Shown: one piece after another, positions 1 through 10,575 of the stretch
Numbering within the stretch: position 1 is the first letter of the stretch
How the letters are laid out: each line of letters begins with the position of its first letter
DNA from: Conchocele bisecta
Lineage: Eukaryota; Mollusca; Bivalvia; Lucinida; Thyasiridae
Length of the DNA stretch: 64,000 nucleotides
Direction of reading: 5' to 3'
Assembly (NCBI GenBank): GCA_029237695.1
Contig: CM055266.1
Coordinates: 12,975,805 to 13,039,804, forward strand
Notes under the pieces: generated by a model
Database searches by the model: none
What the model saw: the letters and a program-made list of their open reading frames with translations, nothing else
Told to the model about the DNA's origin: nothing
Made by a program: the position numbers and the translations under genes

Positions 1-994
1 ATTAAACATTAATTACAATATGTATGCATATTATTAAAACAGTAGATGCTATGGCTGTTTCGATATATGTGATATTTATAACAAAATATTTTTTTTATTC
101 GTCCACGTACGGATTTCTGTCACAGTTCATATTTTGACCTGTGCATATGAACAGGACTAAGTTTAAACAACGCTCGATTCCGTCCTATTAAAATTTCTCT
201 GCAGAATGTTCAGACTAACTACATAAATAATGCTGCTAAATAAGTGTTAACGGCTGGCACATGGTCATCACTAAAAGGAAGAAACCACAGTCGTATTATT
301 TAAAAATAAGATTTACCCGAGACCTCATGGGGGCCGCCATTAATCCAGTGTAAACAATAGACCGTGTGATCCCATTCCCTGAGTAGCCGCTGCTTAGTGA
401 AACGGTGTGCTAATCATGATATTATTTTCCCAATAATTGGAAACGGTTTGAATTTCTCGGTAAAAACTACGAAAGTCATACAAAATAACGATGTATATTT
501 AACATTGGATACGCGTAAACGGTATTACTCTCTCATCGGATCGTCAGTTGTCGTCGATAGCGATTTAACGTACTGATCTGGTCTTAATTTATTGTCAACT
601 TTCAACGCCATTTACAGAATATATGGCTAATTTTGGAAATAAATAACGGCAAATTACGATGACGTCTGCTCTGAAATATCTGTCAACTTGCGGACGTAAT
701 TTAAGCAAATCGATTATATTTTAAGGCTACATCTGTGACTAATTACGTATTTATGTATGGTCTTTGGTCTTTGGAAAAAATCGATAATGCGTAGTTGTGT
801 GTGACGAGGTGTTGATCTGATGACATCACACAGCTGTGACCCTTAGGCAATGTTTTGAAATTGACGTGTCGTTTTGATGTGTGCCGCAACACCTCACTGT
901 CGGAGAAAACATGACAATTAACGATATACTCTCGATTATACACAGATCTATTAGACGGCTGGTTATTTAAAATAAAGAGTAGTTCAGTACACCT

Positions 995-1210
995 TCGCCG
1001 ATATTGTTTTTAGAAAATCAGTATATTTCCGTAAATGGTGTTGAAAAGTTGACAAAAATTCTATCACCGTATTTAGTTGTGCCGATATTGTTTTAAAAAA
1101 TCAGTAATTTTTTTCCGTAAATGGTGTTGAAAATTGACAAAAATATATAGCCGCATTTCTCCGATATTCGTTTAGAAAATCACCAATATTTTCTGTAAAT
1201 GGTGTTGACA
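995..1210. repeat. Three degenerate tandem units of about 75-80 bp
   Basis: The motifs GCCGATATTGTTTT and TTTTCCGTAAATGGTGTTGA recur three times with variable spacing. The same triplet occurs in copy 2 near 22,630-22,850, so the triplication predates the dispersal of repeat A. Confidence 0.6.
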
Positions 1211-1349
1211 CAAAATGCAGCGTTCACGCGGAATTCAAATAAATAAAAAATAATAATTTAATAAATAGACGCCGATGGCTACTGTGTTTGCGGCCAGTGA
1301 ATTCTGGTCGTGATAGCCACAGGCGCAGTTCGAACAGTGTTGTGAGCAG

Positions 1350-1619
1350 ATGGAGGACAATAATTATTTCAAATTCAAAAATAAAAAAATGTTTGCTGTC
1401 CGAAAATTAATTAATTGTGACAGCCAAAAAAATAGATTTTGGGACAGTAAAACATTATATGGTATAGACAGTACCTCAAACTTAAAAAAAACAGTAACAA
1501 ACTGTCTGTGTATATATTACTTAAAGACAGACACTTTCATTGTTGGTAAGTTTCTATCAATTTATAGGTATTTTTATTTAAATCATAAAATTGTGAAAAT
1601 ATTAAAATCACAAAAATAA
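1350..1619 (+). other. Lysine-rich short open frame with internal splice-donor-like site
   Basis: An ATG frame of 89 codons begins with MEDNNYFKFK and is followed at 1,545 by GTAAGT, so the frame could be a first exon of about 195 bp. The equivalent part of repeat A copy 2 (near 22,986) is internally deleted and does not keep the frame. No domain is recognised and no partner exon was found. It may be the vestige of a transposon gene or simply chance in AT-rich DNA. Confidence 0.15.
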
Positions 1620-1650
1620 TATACATGTATATGGAGAAAAAAAAATATAC

Positions 1651-1740
1651 CACGTCGAGGTTTGAACCCCCGACCCTTTCGGGAATCGGTAATTAAGTCA
1701 TTGAAGTTGGCGACCTTAACCTCTCGACTATTGCGCCATT
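1651..1740 (-). other. tRNA-like sequence (SINE head or tRNA relic), not a functional tRNA
   Basis: On the minus strand a box-A-like stretch (GTCGAGAGGTTAAGG) precedes a box-B-like stretch (GGTTCAAACC) at tRNA spacing, resembling a serine/leucine-type tRNA with a long variable arm. The T stem and acceptor do not pair well. Copy 2 (23,165-23,245) has lost the box A region. It is therefore a relic carried inside repeat A. Confidence 0.45.
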
Positions 1741-2063
1741 TACGACAATGACAGTTATACAGAAGTGCTATCAGTATTACGCAACCATTTGAACGTAATA
1801 ATTATTAAATTATTTGCAACTCCATCTACAACGATACCGTTACAGAGATACGCTATTGAAACAACATGTATTAGTACCCATAACATAAGAAAGTAATGTA
1901 TCATTATATATCACAGGAGATAGATTAAAACTATATATACTAATCATAAACAGAACAATCCGCTTGGCTCGTATGAAAATAGTTCGCGTGATATTAATTA
2001 TCTCCCTTGCCGAAAGTAGTTCAGTGATTTATTAATTCCAAATAAGACGTGTTTGCGTAATGT

Positions 2064-2319
2064 TACTCTGATATTGTTGAATATTCGATTATAGGACATA
2101 TTCAAGCTCCGATTTTAAGAGTTGTACCATTCAAAACATCAAATTCAATTGAAAATGATAGTGACAATCAACATATTAACCATGAGATATATGCCTGTAT
2201 CAAAATCTGAATTTGATACAATTCATATAAATATAAGAGGAGATTCTGGCAATCCTGTTCATTTTGTTCTTGGAAAGTCTATGGTGAAGTTACATTTTAG
2301 GAAAAGAAAAATAGATTGA
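2064..2319 (+). pseudogene. Polinton-type minor capsid (penton-like) protein, C-terminal fragment
   Basis: The product would be the vertex (penton-like) capsid protein that sits beside the major capsid protein in Polinton and adintovirus particles. Two adjacent frames together match the family's C-terminus. From about 2,070 one frame reads GHIQAPILRVVPF. After about 2,183 another frame carries YMPVSKSEFDTIHINIR and ends with the family's closing LHFRK-type motif and a stop at 2,317-2,319. The frame change shows an indel. Everything upstream is missing because the fragment starts at the repeat A boundary. The family assignment rests on remembered motif patterns, and a profile search would settle it. 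Confidence 0.6.
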
Positions 2320-2321
2320 AA

Positions 2322-2727
2322 ATGCATCCTGTATATCGAGGAGTTACACGTCAGTATGGGGCAGGATTAGGATCCTTGTTCAAATCTGCAATTAGAACCG
2401 TTTCACCATTTATAAAACCAATAATAAAAACTGGGGTAAATTCTTTTAAAAAATGAAGGAATGAAACAAGGAATAGGTTTAGCTCAAGATATTTTTCTTA
2501 AACACAAAAATCCAAAGGATGTAATTATTTCACGAAGTAAACAAACAATGAATTCAATAGGAAAATCGTTTTTGAAATTAGGTATAAAAACAAAGAAAAA
2601 TAAACGGAAACACCAGTCGCGTTCAATACATCGAAGAGTTAAGGTGCATAAATCAAGTAGCAATCAAAAAGGTCTTGTTAGAAAAAGGAGAAAAATATCT
2701 AACAGAAATTTAGATATTTTTGACTAA
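2322..2727 (+). pseudogene. Small basic virion protein gene (adenovirus pVI/pX-like position), frameshifted
   Basis: An ATG at 2,322 starts a frame with a glycine-rich, amphipathic beginning (GAGLGSLFKSAIR) that stops at 2,454-2,456. A second frame follows from 2,461 to 2,727 and is very rich in lysine and arginine, with a basic tail. The break lies in an A-run around 2,448-2,453, consistent with one gene carrying a single-base indel. In Polinton-like elements a short membrane-active or DNA-condensing protein commonly occupies this slot, next to the capsid genes. The stop of the preceding gene is two bases upstream and the major capsid start is eight bases downstream. Function is inferred from position and composition only. 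Confidence 0.45.
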
Positions 2728-2735
2728 AATAAAAA

Positions 2736-3134
2736 ATGATGCAAAACGGTTCTTGTGAATGTAGTAAGACTGAGTTGGATGTTCAATCAGTACCTCCAAC
2801 CATGACTGCTATGCACGAAAGTCAGTGGGTTGAACATTTTCCGATTTCCTCTCTCAACAATAATGCTCCAATAGAATTTGTAATTCCGCCACAAACAGAT
2901 AAATGGACAGATTTATCTCAATCTTACATGTATTTGAAATTGAAAATTTTAAAAACAGATAATGATGTATTAGACGGAGATGATAATATTGCTCCAGTTA
3001 ACAATTTCTTTCATAGTATCTTCAGTAACATTGATTTATATCTAAACAATAAACTGATAACAAATAATTCTGATACATATCCTTTTCGGGCATATTTAGA
3101 AAATCTTTTGTCATATAACGCTGAATGGGAGTAA
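2736..3134 (+). pseudogene. Polinton-type major capsid protein, N-terminal fragment (132 codons)
   Basis: This is the beginning of a double-jelly-roll major capsid protein, the main shell protein of Polinton/adintovirus particles, which normally runs to several hundred residues. Visible family features in order are: an early SQWVEHFPIS-type motif (about residue 28), APIEFVIPP (about 47), a strand-rich segment with YMYLKLKI (about 66), FHSIFSNIDLYLNN (about 94), and YPFRAYLENLLSY near 115-127. The ATG is eight bases after the basic-protein stop. The frame ends at 3,132-3,134 just after the LLSY motif, where similarity also ends. The truncation is therefore a breakpoint rather than one nonsense change. 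The frame up to there is clean. Animal genomes carry many such Polinton-derived fragments. Confidence 0.7.
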
Positions 3135-3319
3135 TATGTAATATGTACATTTTTGGCTCTCTAGTACGTGAAAGTTGAAAGGTATACCCATTATAAAGTA
3201 ATACTATTAGGACTGGTCCTATGACTTTTAGGTAGTGTGGCCAAGTGTCTCTGGTGTGGTGAGAACCTGACACCAGGCCAGGTTGTTTTAATTTCAGGGC
3301 TGAATATATGTATACCACC

Positions 3320-3640
3320 AGGCATACGAAGTATGTCGAGGGGTATATAGTTTTCGTAATTCAGTCCGTCCGTCCGTTTGTCCGTCCGTCCATGTTAAAG
3401 TGGATACCCATTAGCTCTGTAACGGGAAGTCGGATTGACTTAAAACGTCATATACTTGCTTATCATCATCCATGTTTTCATTCCATAACACACCCATGCG
3501 GCCTTCATGCCCAAAATCAAGGTTTAATTACTTAGACATTTGGGTTAACGTTTTTTTTTAAATATTTACGTTAAAGTTTTTATTTGTCGGTCCAGGCGGA
3601 TTTTGGGATTTCCCCCTCATCACACCAGGTAACATATGAG
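3320..3640 (+). repeat. GTCCGTCC-bearing dispersed repeat fragment
   Basis: The stretch has a run of GTCCGTCC-like units at about 3,364-3,391, followed by AAGTCGGATTGACTTAAAA and CACCCATGCGGCC. Parts of this layout recur near 37,990 and 39,000-39,130. It belongs to the same loose family as the 39-41.7 kb repeats. Confidence 0.5.
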
Positions 3641-3732
3641 ATTCGACCCCGTTAGCCCGGCATAATGACCATAGCTGTTGACAGGCCGTTAAACACCATT
3701 ACTTTGATTTTGTCAATATAACCGATTTTGAA

Positions 3733-3740
3733 TGGTTGGT

Positions 3741-3775
<35 letters not shown>

Positions 3776-3803
3776 TTCGGTGGGTGGCTGGCTGGCTGGC
3801 TGC
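3733..3803. repeat. (GGCT)n microsatellite with one interruption
   Basis: About 17 near-perfect GGCT units are broken by GGTTCGGTGGGT in the middle. Tryptophan-rich or proline-rich frames across it are repeat artefacts. Confidence 0.9.
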
Positions 3804-3839
3804 CTGTGGAAGTCCCAGCGTTCATTGGTGTCCTGACAA

Positions 3840-3965
3840 TCCGTGAATGGAGCAATGGGGCTTACGGCCTTTCCGACCAATGCATACCCAGATCAGCCCG
3901 AGTGGCCAGTGCAGACCCAGATTAGCATGTGCTAAGGCCAGTGTATACTGGGAGGTCCCCAGGGT
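3840..3965 (+). mobile_element. Fragment of dispersed family G (CTGGAGAAATGGGGCTTATG type)
   Basis: GAGCAATGGGGCTTACGG followed by TACCCAGATCAGCC matches the layout of better copies near 29,520 and, inverted, near 30,040, 31,500 and 31,750. It looks like a decayed copy of a short non-autonomous element. Confidence 0.5.
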
Positions 3966-4019
3966 GTCCGGTTTAGAGATGTTCCACTGTCATTCCGATC
4001 TAAGAGCACTGAAATACAT

Positions 4020-5449
4020 GCCTGTGTGAATTGTAATCATGAACACTGATAATCACCAACGATATTGGACAGTGAAATCGGTCATATTTGAACACATTGA
4101 TGTCGCAAGGTTGTTCGGTTTTGAGAGGTCCACTGTACCATTAAACAGCCAGATCAGACGGCCATCGCTGTGCGCTATGTTCCCCATCCCCAGATGCATT
4201 GGGAATCCCAATATTGGTGCAATATCTAGCAATGTGCTCCGATACAAACAAATCATCCTCAGGTGAGACTACATCACGTGTGTTGTCCATGTTACCATGA
4301 CAACCGCAGTTCTCGACTCATGTGTAGGGCGTGACAGTTTCCACACTGAACAAGTCAATATGGTCCACTCCGTCTCGCGCCTGCCAGTATGTCAACTGAT
4401 ACTGGGCGGCTCGTAAATACTCAAGTTCACATTGAGATAATGACTAATGGCGCAATTTGTTATATTACTAATTACTATATTCAAACTATCGTTTTCTGTA
4501 CCAATTCTAGGTGCTCTCGTTAAACATGTTGCAGCATTTGCGGCATATGTGGCCAGTTTCACTAAACTTCGCACATTGAAAGTGTTCCTAAGAAGATTTC
4601 TATTAATTTTCGTATCACATTAACGTGTTTCTCTAATGTTACCAGTTTGTACCTACGGGTTCATGTCATTAAATATAGCATATTCACGAAAGATGGCACG
4701 TTGTCAGAACAGAACAGAACAGAACGTCAAATCTCTTGCATTCCAGTAACAGGTATGCCCTGTTGAGAAAAGAAACCTTAACTATGTGCATGCTGAGAAA
4801 CGTGTGTGCTATACATAGTTTAAAAATAGCAGACGACACTTCATTATATTTTATTTTATTTCTTCCTGTAAATATCATTACTATGTCTTCGAATTTCATT
4901 AGAACTGCGAACCTCTTCGAATTTCATTAGAATGGAGGTCGCAGATCTAATGAAATTTCATGTCATTTACAGAGAGAAACGATAAATACTCGGTCAAGTG
5001 TCGGCTGTTATTTTCACCGGCAGCATGGAAAGTGTAGACTAGACTGGACCAATACATGAACAATAAATTTATTGGGTCATTTTGGAACGTGCTATCAGTA
5101 TTTATTTGCGTAAATATGTACTTGACTTATGCTGTCCATAATATATTTTTTCCATAAATACAGTATTTTTGACAAGCAAGTGTGCGAAATTGGGGGTACA
5201 CCCGACGTATAAGTGTATGGTATAGATCCTCCTATCGTCGCTGCTATCAGCAGAGACACGACACATAGTACCCTAAATCCCTGCTATCAGATATCTACAT
5301 GATTTAGTGCTACACTATAATACAGTTATTACAACCTCGAGTGACATCGAGTGGACGTTTTATCTAATTAGAGTGTAACCATGTCATATAGTATATACCA
5401 TGCCCGAAGTGCGTGCGACTCACTGGTGCTGAGGGGTTCCCATTATAAT
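4020..5449. other. No gene recognised; AT-rich intergenic DNA
   Basis: Only short chance frames are present. A small direct duplication of CTTCGAATTTCATTAGAA lies at about 4,888-4,930. No promoter, RNA gene or transposon end was recognised. Confidence 0.6.
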
Positions 5450-5737
5450 CAGGGGCGTATCCAGGATTTAGGTCTAGGGGGGATTCTTAGCGGCCAATGA
5501 CACACATGATCGTCAACTTTCATAAAATTCAGATAATTATTTTCTGCATTTGGTCTTATTTCACATCAAAAGTATAATTATGTTGTAACTTGTTACCACT
5601 CAGTTGAACCGACGCGACATTCCGTGAGAAATAAAAACATAATCAGATCTTTCCAAATAAAAATGGTTTAAAATCTAAACTCGACCAATTTTAGAGGGGG
5701 CGTGCGCCGGACACGCCTCCGCCTGGATCCGCACCTG
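5450..5737. mobile_element. hAT-type MITE, 288 bp
   Basis: The left end CAGGGGCGTATCCAGG and the inverted right end (read as CAGGTGCGGATCCAGG) match at 14 of 16 positions. They begin with the CAGGGGCG pattern widespread among hAT superfamily termini. The interior is AT-rich and non-coding. A clean 8-bp target duplication is not visible, since the flanks ATTATAAT and ATCATTGG have diverged. Confidence 0.65.
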
Positions 5738-6569
5738 ATCATTGGGATAAAACGAACACTGTTACAGTATTCCATTGAATTGTGTTTTACGTCCGTTCAC
5801 ATTCTTATAAATGCACACTATGTAGATCTAGGTCCCTGGTCCGTTCAATAATCAAGCCCGTAGCGGTGTGTAAAATAATGCCACGGCAGCCTTTTTAGCG
5901 GGAAAAATTCCACGCATGGAGTGTAACGCGAAATTAGGCCGGAATTGAAGCTGACGGAAAAATAAAAAACAGGCCAAAAAATGCCACGGCAGCACGGCGC
6001 TACGGCCCTGATAATAAAATATACATACATTGCATGTCCAATATATTATGAGGATATAAGGGTTGCGGTTGACGGCGGTCACGGTGAAGGGTTAACCCAG
6101 CGATTTAAGCTTAGAGATTATCGCTCATCAGGATATAAAAAACAGTGTTTGCAATGCTGGACCTTTGGTCTGTAGGGTCAGAGACATATTACACACATCC
6201 TTGATTGTGTAGGGTTGAAAGGTTTAAACACGTAACTTACTAAGCCTGTTTATGCGTTACTTGTTGGCATTTTTATATGGCCAGACACATATATTCACTG
6301 TAAATAATAACAATACACAAACGAGCTCGTCCCACGGTTGCACGATTTTAGTGCTCTGTGTTGTAGCGCTACCCGGTAGTGATAAGCGGTGACGTCATCA
6401 ACACAACCACAGGCGGTCGGCTTGGTGACAGGATATACTAATAATTAATATACTGTTTCAGAACCATGCCACATGTACACAATAGAAACAAACAAATATA
6501 TGCTGTCACAACTAAAGTTTATAAGTATATACTCTAGTTATAAGCTTGTGTTTCTAATACATACTTGAG
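5738..6569. other. No gene recognised; short direct repeat
   Basis: AATGCCACGGCAGC occurs at about 5,877 and again at 5,980, bounding a ~100-bp segment. Nothing else is recognised. Confidence 0.5.
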
Positions 6570-7024
6570 TTGTGTAAAATAGAATATTATTATGCCCTCC
6601 TATCTCCTATCTAGATTGTGTGAGAATTGTATGAATAATTCCATAGAAGATGATCTACACTTTTTGTTCAATTGTCCACATTACTCACAAGAGAGAGCTA
6701 TTTTAATGTCATATATTTCATCAGAATGTCCTAACATTTCGAGTCATTCAGTATCAAATCAATTTATTTGGCTTCTATCTTGTGAGAACACTAATATTTT
6801 GAGAGAACTAGGCAATTTCCTGATTCATTCATTCGAGAAACGCTGATAAATCCAGTCTCATTCATACATTATTGGCTTTTATTGCGGTAGTGATTATTCA
6901 CAAGTTTACATTACATGTATTGAATTGTTATTTTCATGTATGAATCACTCTAATCAAAGTATGAACTTGTTTGCACCTTGAAGGCCCTTAATTGGAAATA
7001 AAATATTGTATCTTGTATTGTATC
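6570..7024 (+). mobile_element. LINE 3' end with C-terminal zinc-knuckle-like coding piece
   Basis: The frame at 6,592-6,846 encodes 84 residues and carries the Cys/His pattern seen after the reverse transcriptase of many non-LTR retrotransposons: RLCENCMNN, then an acidic DDLHFLFNCPHY, then a short closing segment ending SFEKR. After the stop comes a 3' untranslated stretch and a tail made of TTGTATCTTG-like units, as in CR1/Jockey-group LINEs that end in a short tandem tail. The reverse transcriptase and endonuclease are missing, so it is a 5'-truncated dead copy. The clade assignment is tentative. Confidence 0.65.
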
Positions 7025-7027
7025 TTA

Positions 7028-7129
7028 AAGCCGAACGCCTGTGACACAGCGGCTGCTCACTTGCGGATATCAGTGCGGATTATATGCATATCACGCGGAT
7101 ACAGGCTCTATCACAGGCGCTTGCGGCTT
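7028..7129. repeat. Short inverted-repeat element (~100 bp)
   Basis: AGCCGAACGCCTGTGA at the left pairs with TCACAGGCGCTTGCGGCT at the right, with two small bulges. It sits directly against the LINE tail. Class unknown. Confidence 0.4.
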
Positions 7130-7199
7130 CCCGAATGGGCCGGGGTCTAAACATATATAACTCCCTAACATTGCGCGTACCCCACAGGCGAAAAACGAC

Positions 7200-7290
7200 A
7201 ACAAAAACAAAAGGCCATTAGTGACGTAGCCTCTTGACTACAATTACACTCTTCACATCTTCACGTTTGCACTGCTCGCATTGGCCATTG
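7200..7290 (-). mobile_element. SINE head fragment
   Basis: CCTCTTGACTACAATTACAC followed by TCTTCACATCTTCACG and CTGCTCGCATTGGCCAT is the same as the head region of the fuller SINE at 20,309-20,545, read on the minus strand. The B-box side is missing here. Confidence 0.55.
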
Positions 7291-7439
7291 GTTTTTCGTT
7301 TTCATGGACATTTGTATTGCTTTGACTTTCTGCTGGTTTCTAAATATAATTGTGGCAGTGACTGGAGAAATGGGGCTTATGGATTTTGCGACAAGCTTCA
7401 ATTATAACAGGCACCATATTCGTCCCAGATTATAACAAG

Positions 7440-8229
7440 TGTAACGGGCTTAAGGTCTACTGTTATATAAATCGGCCAGTTAAGCCCATGTGTTGACAAG
7501 GCTGACCGACAGATGGCCTGATGGATGGACTTACGTCAAAACGTACACGGGACGGAACGTCATACAAACAGTCAGACGGACGTATGATTGACGGACATAC
7601 GACAAAACGTGCAGATGGACGTAATGTCGTACAAATAATTAAACGGACGTGTGATTTCCGGACGAACTGACGGACGAAAAGCGGTACACGCTGTCAGTGT
7701 AAAGTTGCCATGTCAACACAGTGGTTCGTTCCTATCTATCGCTTGTCTGGGGAATAAGTGGATGGACAATTTATAACATTTATTATGTTGAAATTACATT
7801 TAAATGGGAACCCTTGACATTGTGACCAATACTAAATGATCATGAAAGTGAATTTACTACATTGGTTTATGCATCTTTTGTTCCCCGGCAGAATTGCCGT
7901 GAAACGTGGATAAATGAAATATATGACATTAAAATAGCTCTCTCTTGTGAGTAATGTGGACAATTGAACAAAAAGTGTAGTTCATCTTCTATGAAATTAT
8001 TCATACAATTCTCACACAATCTAGATTATACTGGAGTCTTGTTGTATCTGCCAGTTTCTATTTTTAGTTTATGAGCACTTAAACGAAACTTGGCTATAGC
8101 ACTACGCATTTCGAAATTGTCAATACCATCTAAATACAAGGTATTACACATAACATTCGACATGGGAGATAATTCATACTTTACTGATTAGTGGCAATTC
8201 CAGGAAAACAAGATAGCCAAAACTGCACA
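7440..8229 (-). repeat. 3' LTR of Gypsy element 1
   Basis: Its outer ~475 bp and inner ~95 bp match the right LTR, but the middle (7,916-8,134) is a LINE piece absent from the partner. It has extra units of a GGACGTA/ACGGACAT motif compared with the right LTR, so it is the less deleted copy in that part. Confidence 0.75.
7916..8134 (-). mobile_element. LINE coding fragment nested in the LTR
   Basis: On the minus strand this reads as the same LINE C-terminus as 6,592-6,846: the segments RLCENCMNN and ELHFLFNCPHYSQ are preceded by RSAIAKFRLSAHKLKIETG, a block typical of this LINE group. It has no 3' tail. TAAAT occurs at both edges and may be a 5-bp target duplication. It is in opposite orientation to the 6.6-kb piece. 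Confidence 0.6.
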
Positions 8230-8233
8230 CGTC

Positions 8234-8333
8234 GCTCAACTGGACAAAATACGTAGCCCTTACATTCGCCTCTCCTAGATAAATATTATACACATGCATA
8301 CTATTTATATAGTACTATTATGTCCAGTTGAGC
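8234..8333. mobile_element. Tiny MITE with perfect 13-bp inverted ends
   Basis: GCTCAACTGGACA at 8,234-8,246 is the exact reverse complement of 8,321-8,333. The 100-bp element lies within five bases of the inner LTR end and may have displaced the purine tract. Confidence 0.5.
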
Positions 8334-8599
8334 TAGGCACGCAGAACACATAAAAAACAAAGTAAATAGTATTATAAGCATATACATTAAGATATTTCTA
8401 GGAGTATTATTTCGAAAATATATATGAAACAAATATGTGTGGTCACAATATCAACGAATATATAAATGTGGACATCACGTCGTTTCTGTCCCGCCGTAGT
8501 GGTGGCTGATTTCGAACGTCGGTATATGACGCGTTCATCCCTCGCGTTATATACGACGGGCTGTCGAATAGGCGTGGTACACAATTGAAGCATGTGCCT

Positions 8600-9013
8600 C
8601 TATTGCTGAGCTGCCTCCCTGCCTTGAACGTTGAGGTTGGACGGTCGTTTACGGCATTTCTTGTCCCCCGGATCACGAAAATGTATATTGTTCAACATCT
8701 CTGATAAACATGGAGTTGTAGTGTGCATTTTGTTATTTTTGTGTTTCAGCACAAAACTCTTTGTAGCTGACTTAACCTTGCAGTCTGATTCCCCACATAC
8801 AAACATCCTGGTTTGTTGACGATGGAACTTTGTCCAGTGCTTCCAATATGTGCTAATCGATCCATAGTCGTGGTCATCACACGCCGGGACCGGACAAGCC
8901 ATGCCTTCTTTGAAAGGCGGTCGGAGGTCGTCGTCAAGTGTTTACGAGTCACCATCAGATATGTGGACATCTAGTTCCAAACCAAGTGGATCCTTACATC
9001 TTTTGCGAGACAT
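8600..9013 (-). pseudogene. Small C2H2 zinc-finger protein gene with one in-frame stop
   Basis: From an ATG at 9,013 the minus frame begins MSRKRCKDPLG, meets a TAA after 23 codons, and then continues in the same frame for 109 codons to 8,600. The second part holds two C2H2-type patterns: C-x4-C then H-x4-H in the segment starting CPVPACDD, and again in the segment FVCGESDCK...KHKNNKMH. A lysine/arginine-rich tail follows. Two fingers suggest nucleic-acid binding. It lies between pol and the 3' LTR of the Gypsy element on the same strand, so it may be an accessory gene of that element, or part of another transposon. The family is not recognised beyond the fingers. Confidence 0.45.
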
Positions 9014-10575
9014 AGTTACTAAAATGTAAAACGAAGAAAACACATTAATTACAGGTGGAACAAGTTGGGAACAACTGAAACATCGATCCACACCACATAT
9101 GCGTACACCACCCACACTCAAGAGTATGAATAGTACTCATGCGAGCGTATGTGATGCAAGCATGACATGTGCAAAGATACCTCAGATCAGTGAACTATGG
9201 AAGGTCATAATTGCCAAACATAACCTCCCCGAATACTCCGGATAGCAGACAAAATATTAAGCATATTGTAATAAAAAAAATAAAAAAACTGAATGAACGA
9301 TCCACTGTTCACCCCTCACACCCAACAACAAAAGTATCACTTTATTGAATGTAAGCTATGAAAGCATGAAATGCGGAAAGACAATCCAGAAAGTATGGAA
9401 GGCTACAGTTGCCAAAATGCCCCAAAAAAGTCCGCATAGCTGATAATTTATACAGAATTATGGAAATAAGAGTAATCAATATCCTATTTGAAGTTCACGA
9501 ACTCAGATACGCTGCCCAAAGCCTAAGCGCAGTCCTCCACATCAAGACCAGAGTCCGAGAGCGCCACAATATTAATCTGATTAACACAGCATCAGAATAA
9601 TACCAATAATGAAAACCCTATACCGGGTTGTATCGTAAATAAGCAGAGACATCCAGCAATATATTAGTTATCCTCATTTGTACATGTATTAGTGAACCAT
9701 GCTGGGTATCTGCCAAGTACGAGGTAATGTAAAACCACATATATATACATTAATGGAAAGTAACAGTAAGAAACACCAGTGTTATATATATCATTACATA
9801 TTACAATTATGCCAATATTATTGCCGATTATCGAACGTGTTACATCCAGTAAATCATATAGAGTTGCCCTACTTAACCATATTACATGTATATCTATTGA
9901 AAATGTGTCAATCAACAAGAAAATAACCTAATATGAACCATCGAGTATTATAGTCGTAACATATTAAAATCATGTATTGACGCGTCGACTGTCTATCAAG
10001 ATTTTCCTTAAAAAAAAACGCCCACACAAGTAATATATAAACACGTTATGTAGTAGAACTAGTAAGTGAGAAAACAAAATGGCGGAGATACATAGTATGA
10101 TCGATATTGGAAGAAAGTATTGATTCATTTTAGAATTACGGGTGCCATATAAAAAAAATATCCAACATATACTGTTTCAAGTCTTGAAGGAAACTGTTTA
10201 CCGTATTGAATTTTTAAGGAATAAATCATGAATTTGAAATAATTTAAATATCATAACTATTTACATTCTTCCTTTGATACGTTCAGTATTGGTCACAACG
10301 TTACTAGTCGTCATCTATTATATTTTATGAAATGCTTGCTGACACAATGACTATTACGTACACTATTTACATTAGTTGATAACTTCAACTTCTCCACACA
10401 TTTTAACGACAACAACACACATATTCATATTGATTGTTTTAGAACTCTGACAAGCCATACCATTGAATTTTACCAGAATACAAAACAATATCAAATTTCA
10501 ATAACACATTCATATAAGTACATTTATATGTAATATTAAATCAGCAAGCGAATCATTAAAATACGTAGTCACGAG
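9014..10575. other. No gene recognised; AT-rich segment inside the Gypsy element
   Basis: It contains a loose direct repeat: GTGAACTATGGAAGGTCATA with TTGCCAAACATAACC near 9,190, and AGTATGGAAGGCTACAGTTG with CCAAAATGCCCC near 9,393. No purine tract, promoter or coding domain was found. Confidence 0.5.

Larger units (their letters stand above)
1..2063. mobile_element. Dispersed repeat family A, copy 1 (left end outside window)
   Basis: This block is nearly collinear with 21,600-23,546, with small indels, and shares parts with 39,740-41,966. The two long copies stay alike up to GTGTTTGCGTAATG, then diverge completely, so the right end of the unit is near 2,063. It holds no recognisable enzyme, a tRNA-like stretch, a short triplicated motif and AT-rich filler. 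I see no clear terminal inverted repeats. It is best read as a dispersed non-coding repeat or non-autonomous element of unknown class. Confidence 0.75.
2064..3134 (+). mobile_element. Polinton/Maverick (adintovirus-like) capsid-gene remnant
   Basis: Three plus-strand coding pieces lie almost back to back: the end of a penton-type minor capsid gene, a small basic virion-type gene, and the start of a double-jelly-roll major capsid gene. The gaps between them are 2 and 8 bases. This tight order fits the capsid block of Polintons and adintoviruses. The left edge coincides with the end of repeat A, and the right edge falls inside the major capsid gene. Polymerase, integrase, protease and packaging ATPase are absent, so this is a dead fragment of about 1.1 kb. 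Confidence 0.7.

Noticed and set aside
1651..1740. Functional tRNA gene
   Set aside because: A and B boxes are visible, but the T stem and acceptor do not pair and the second genomic copy has lost box A.
3652..3925. Trp/Gly-rich and Pro/Ser-rich frames on both strands
   Set aside because: Pure translation of the GGCT microsatellite.
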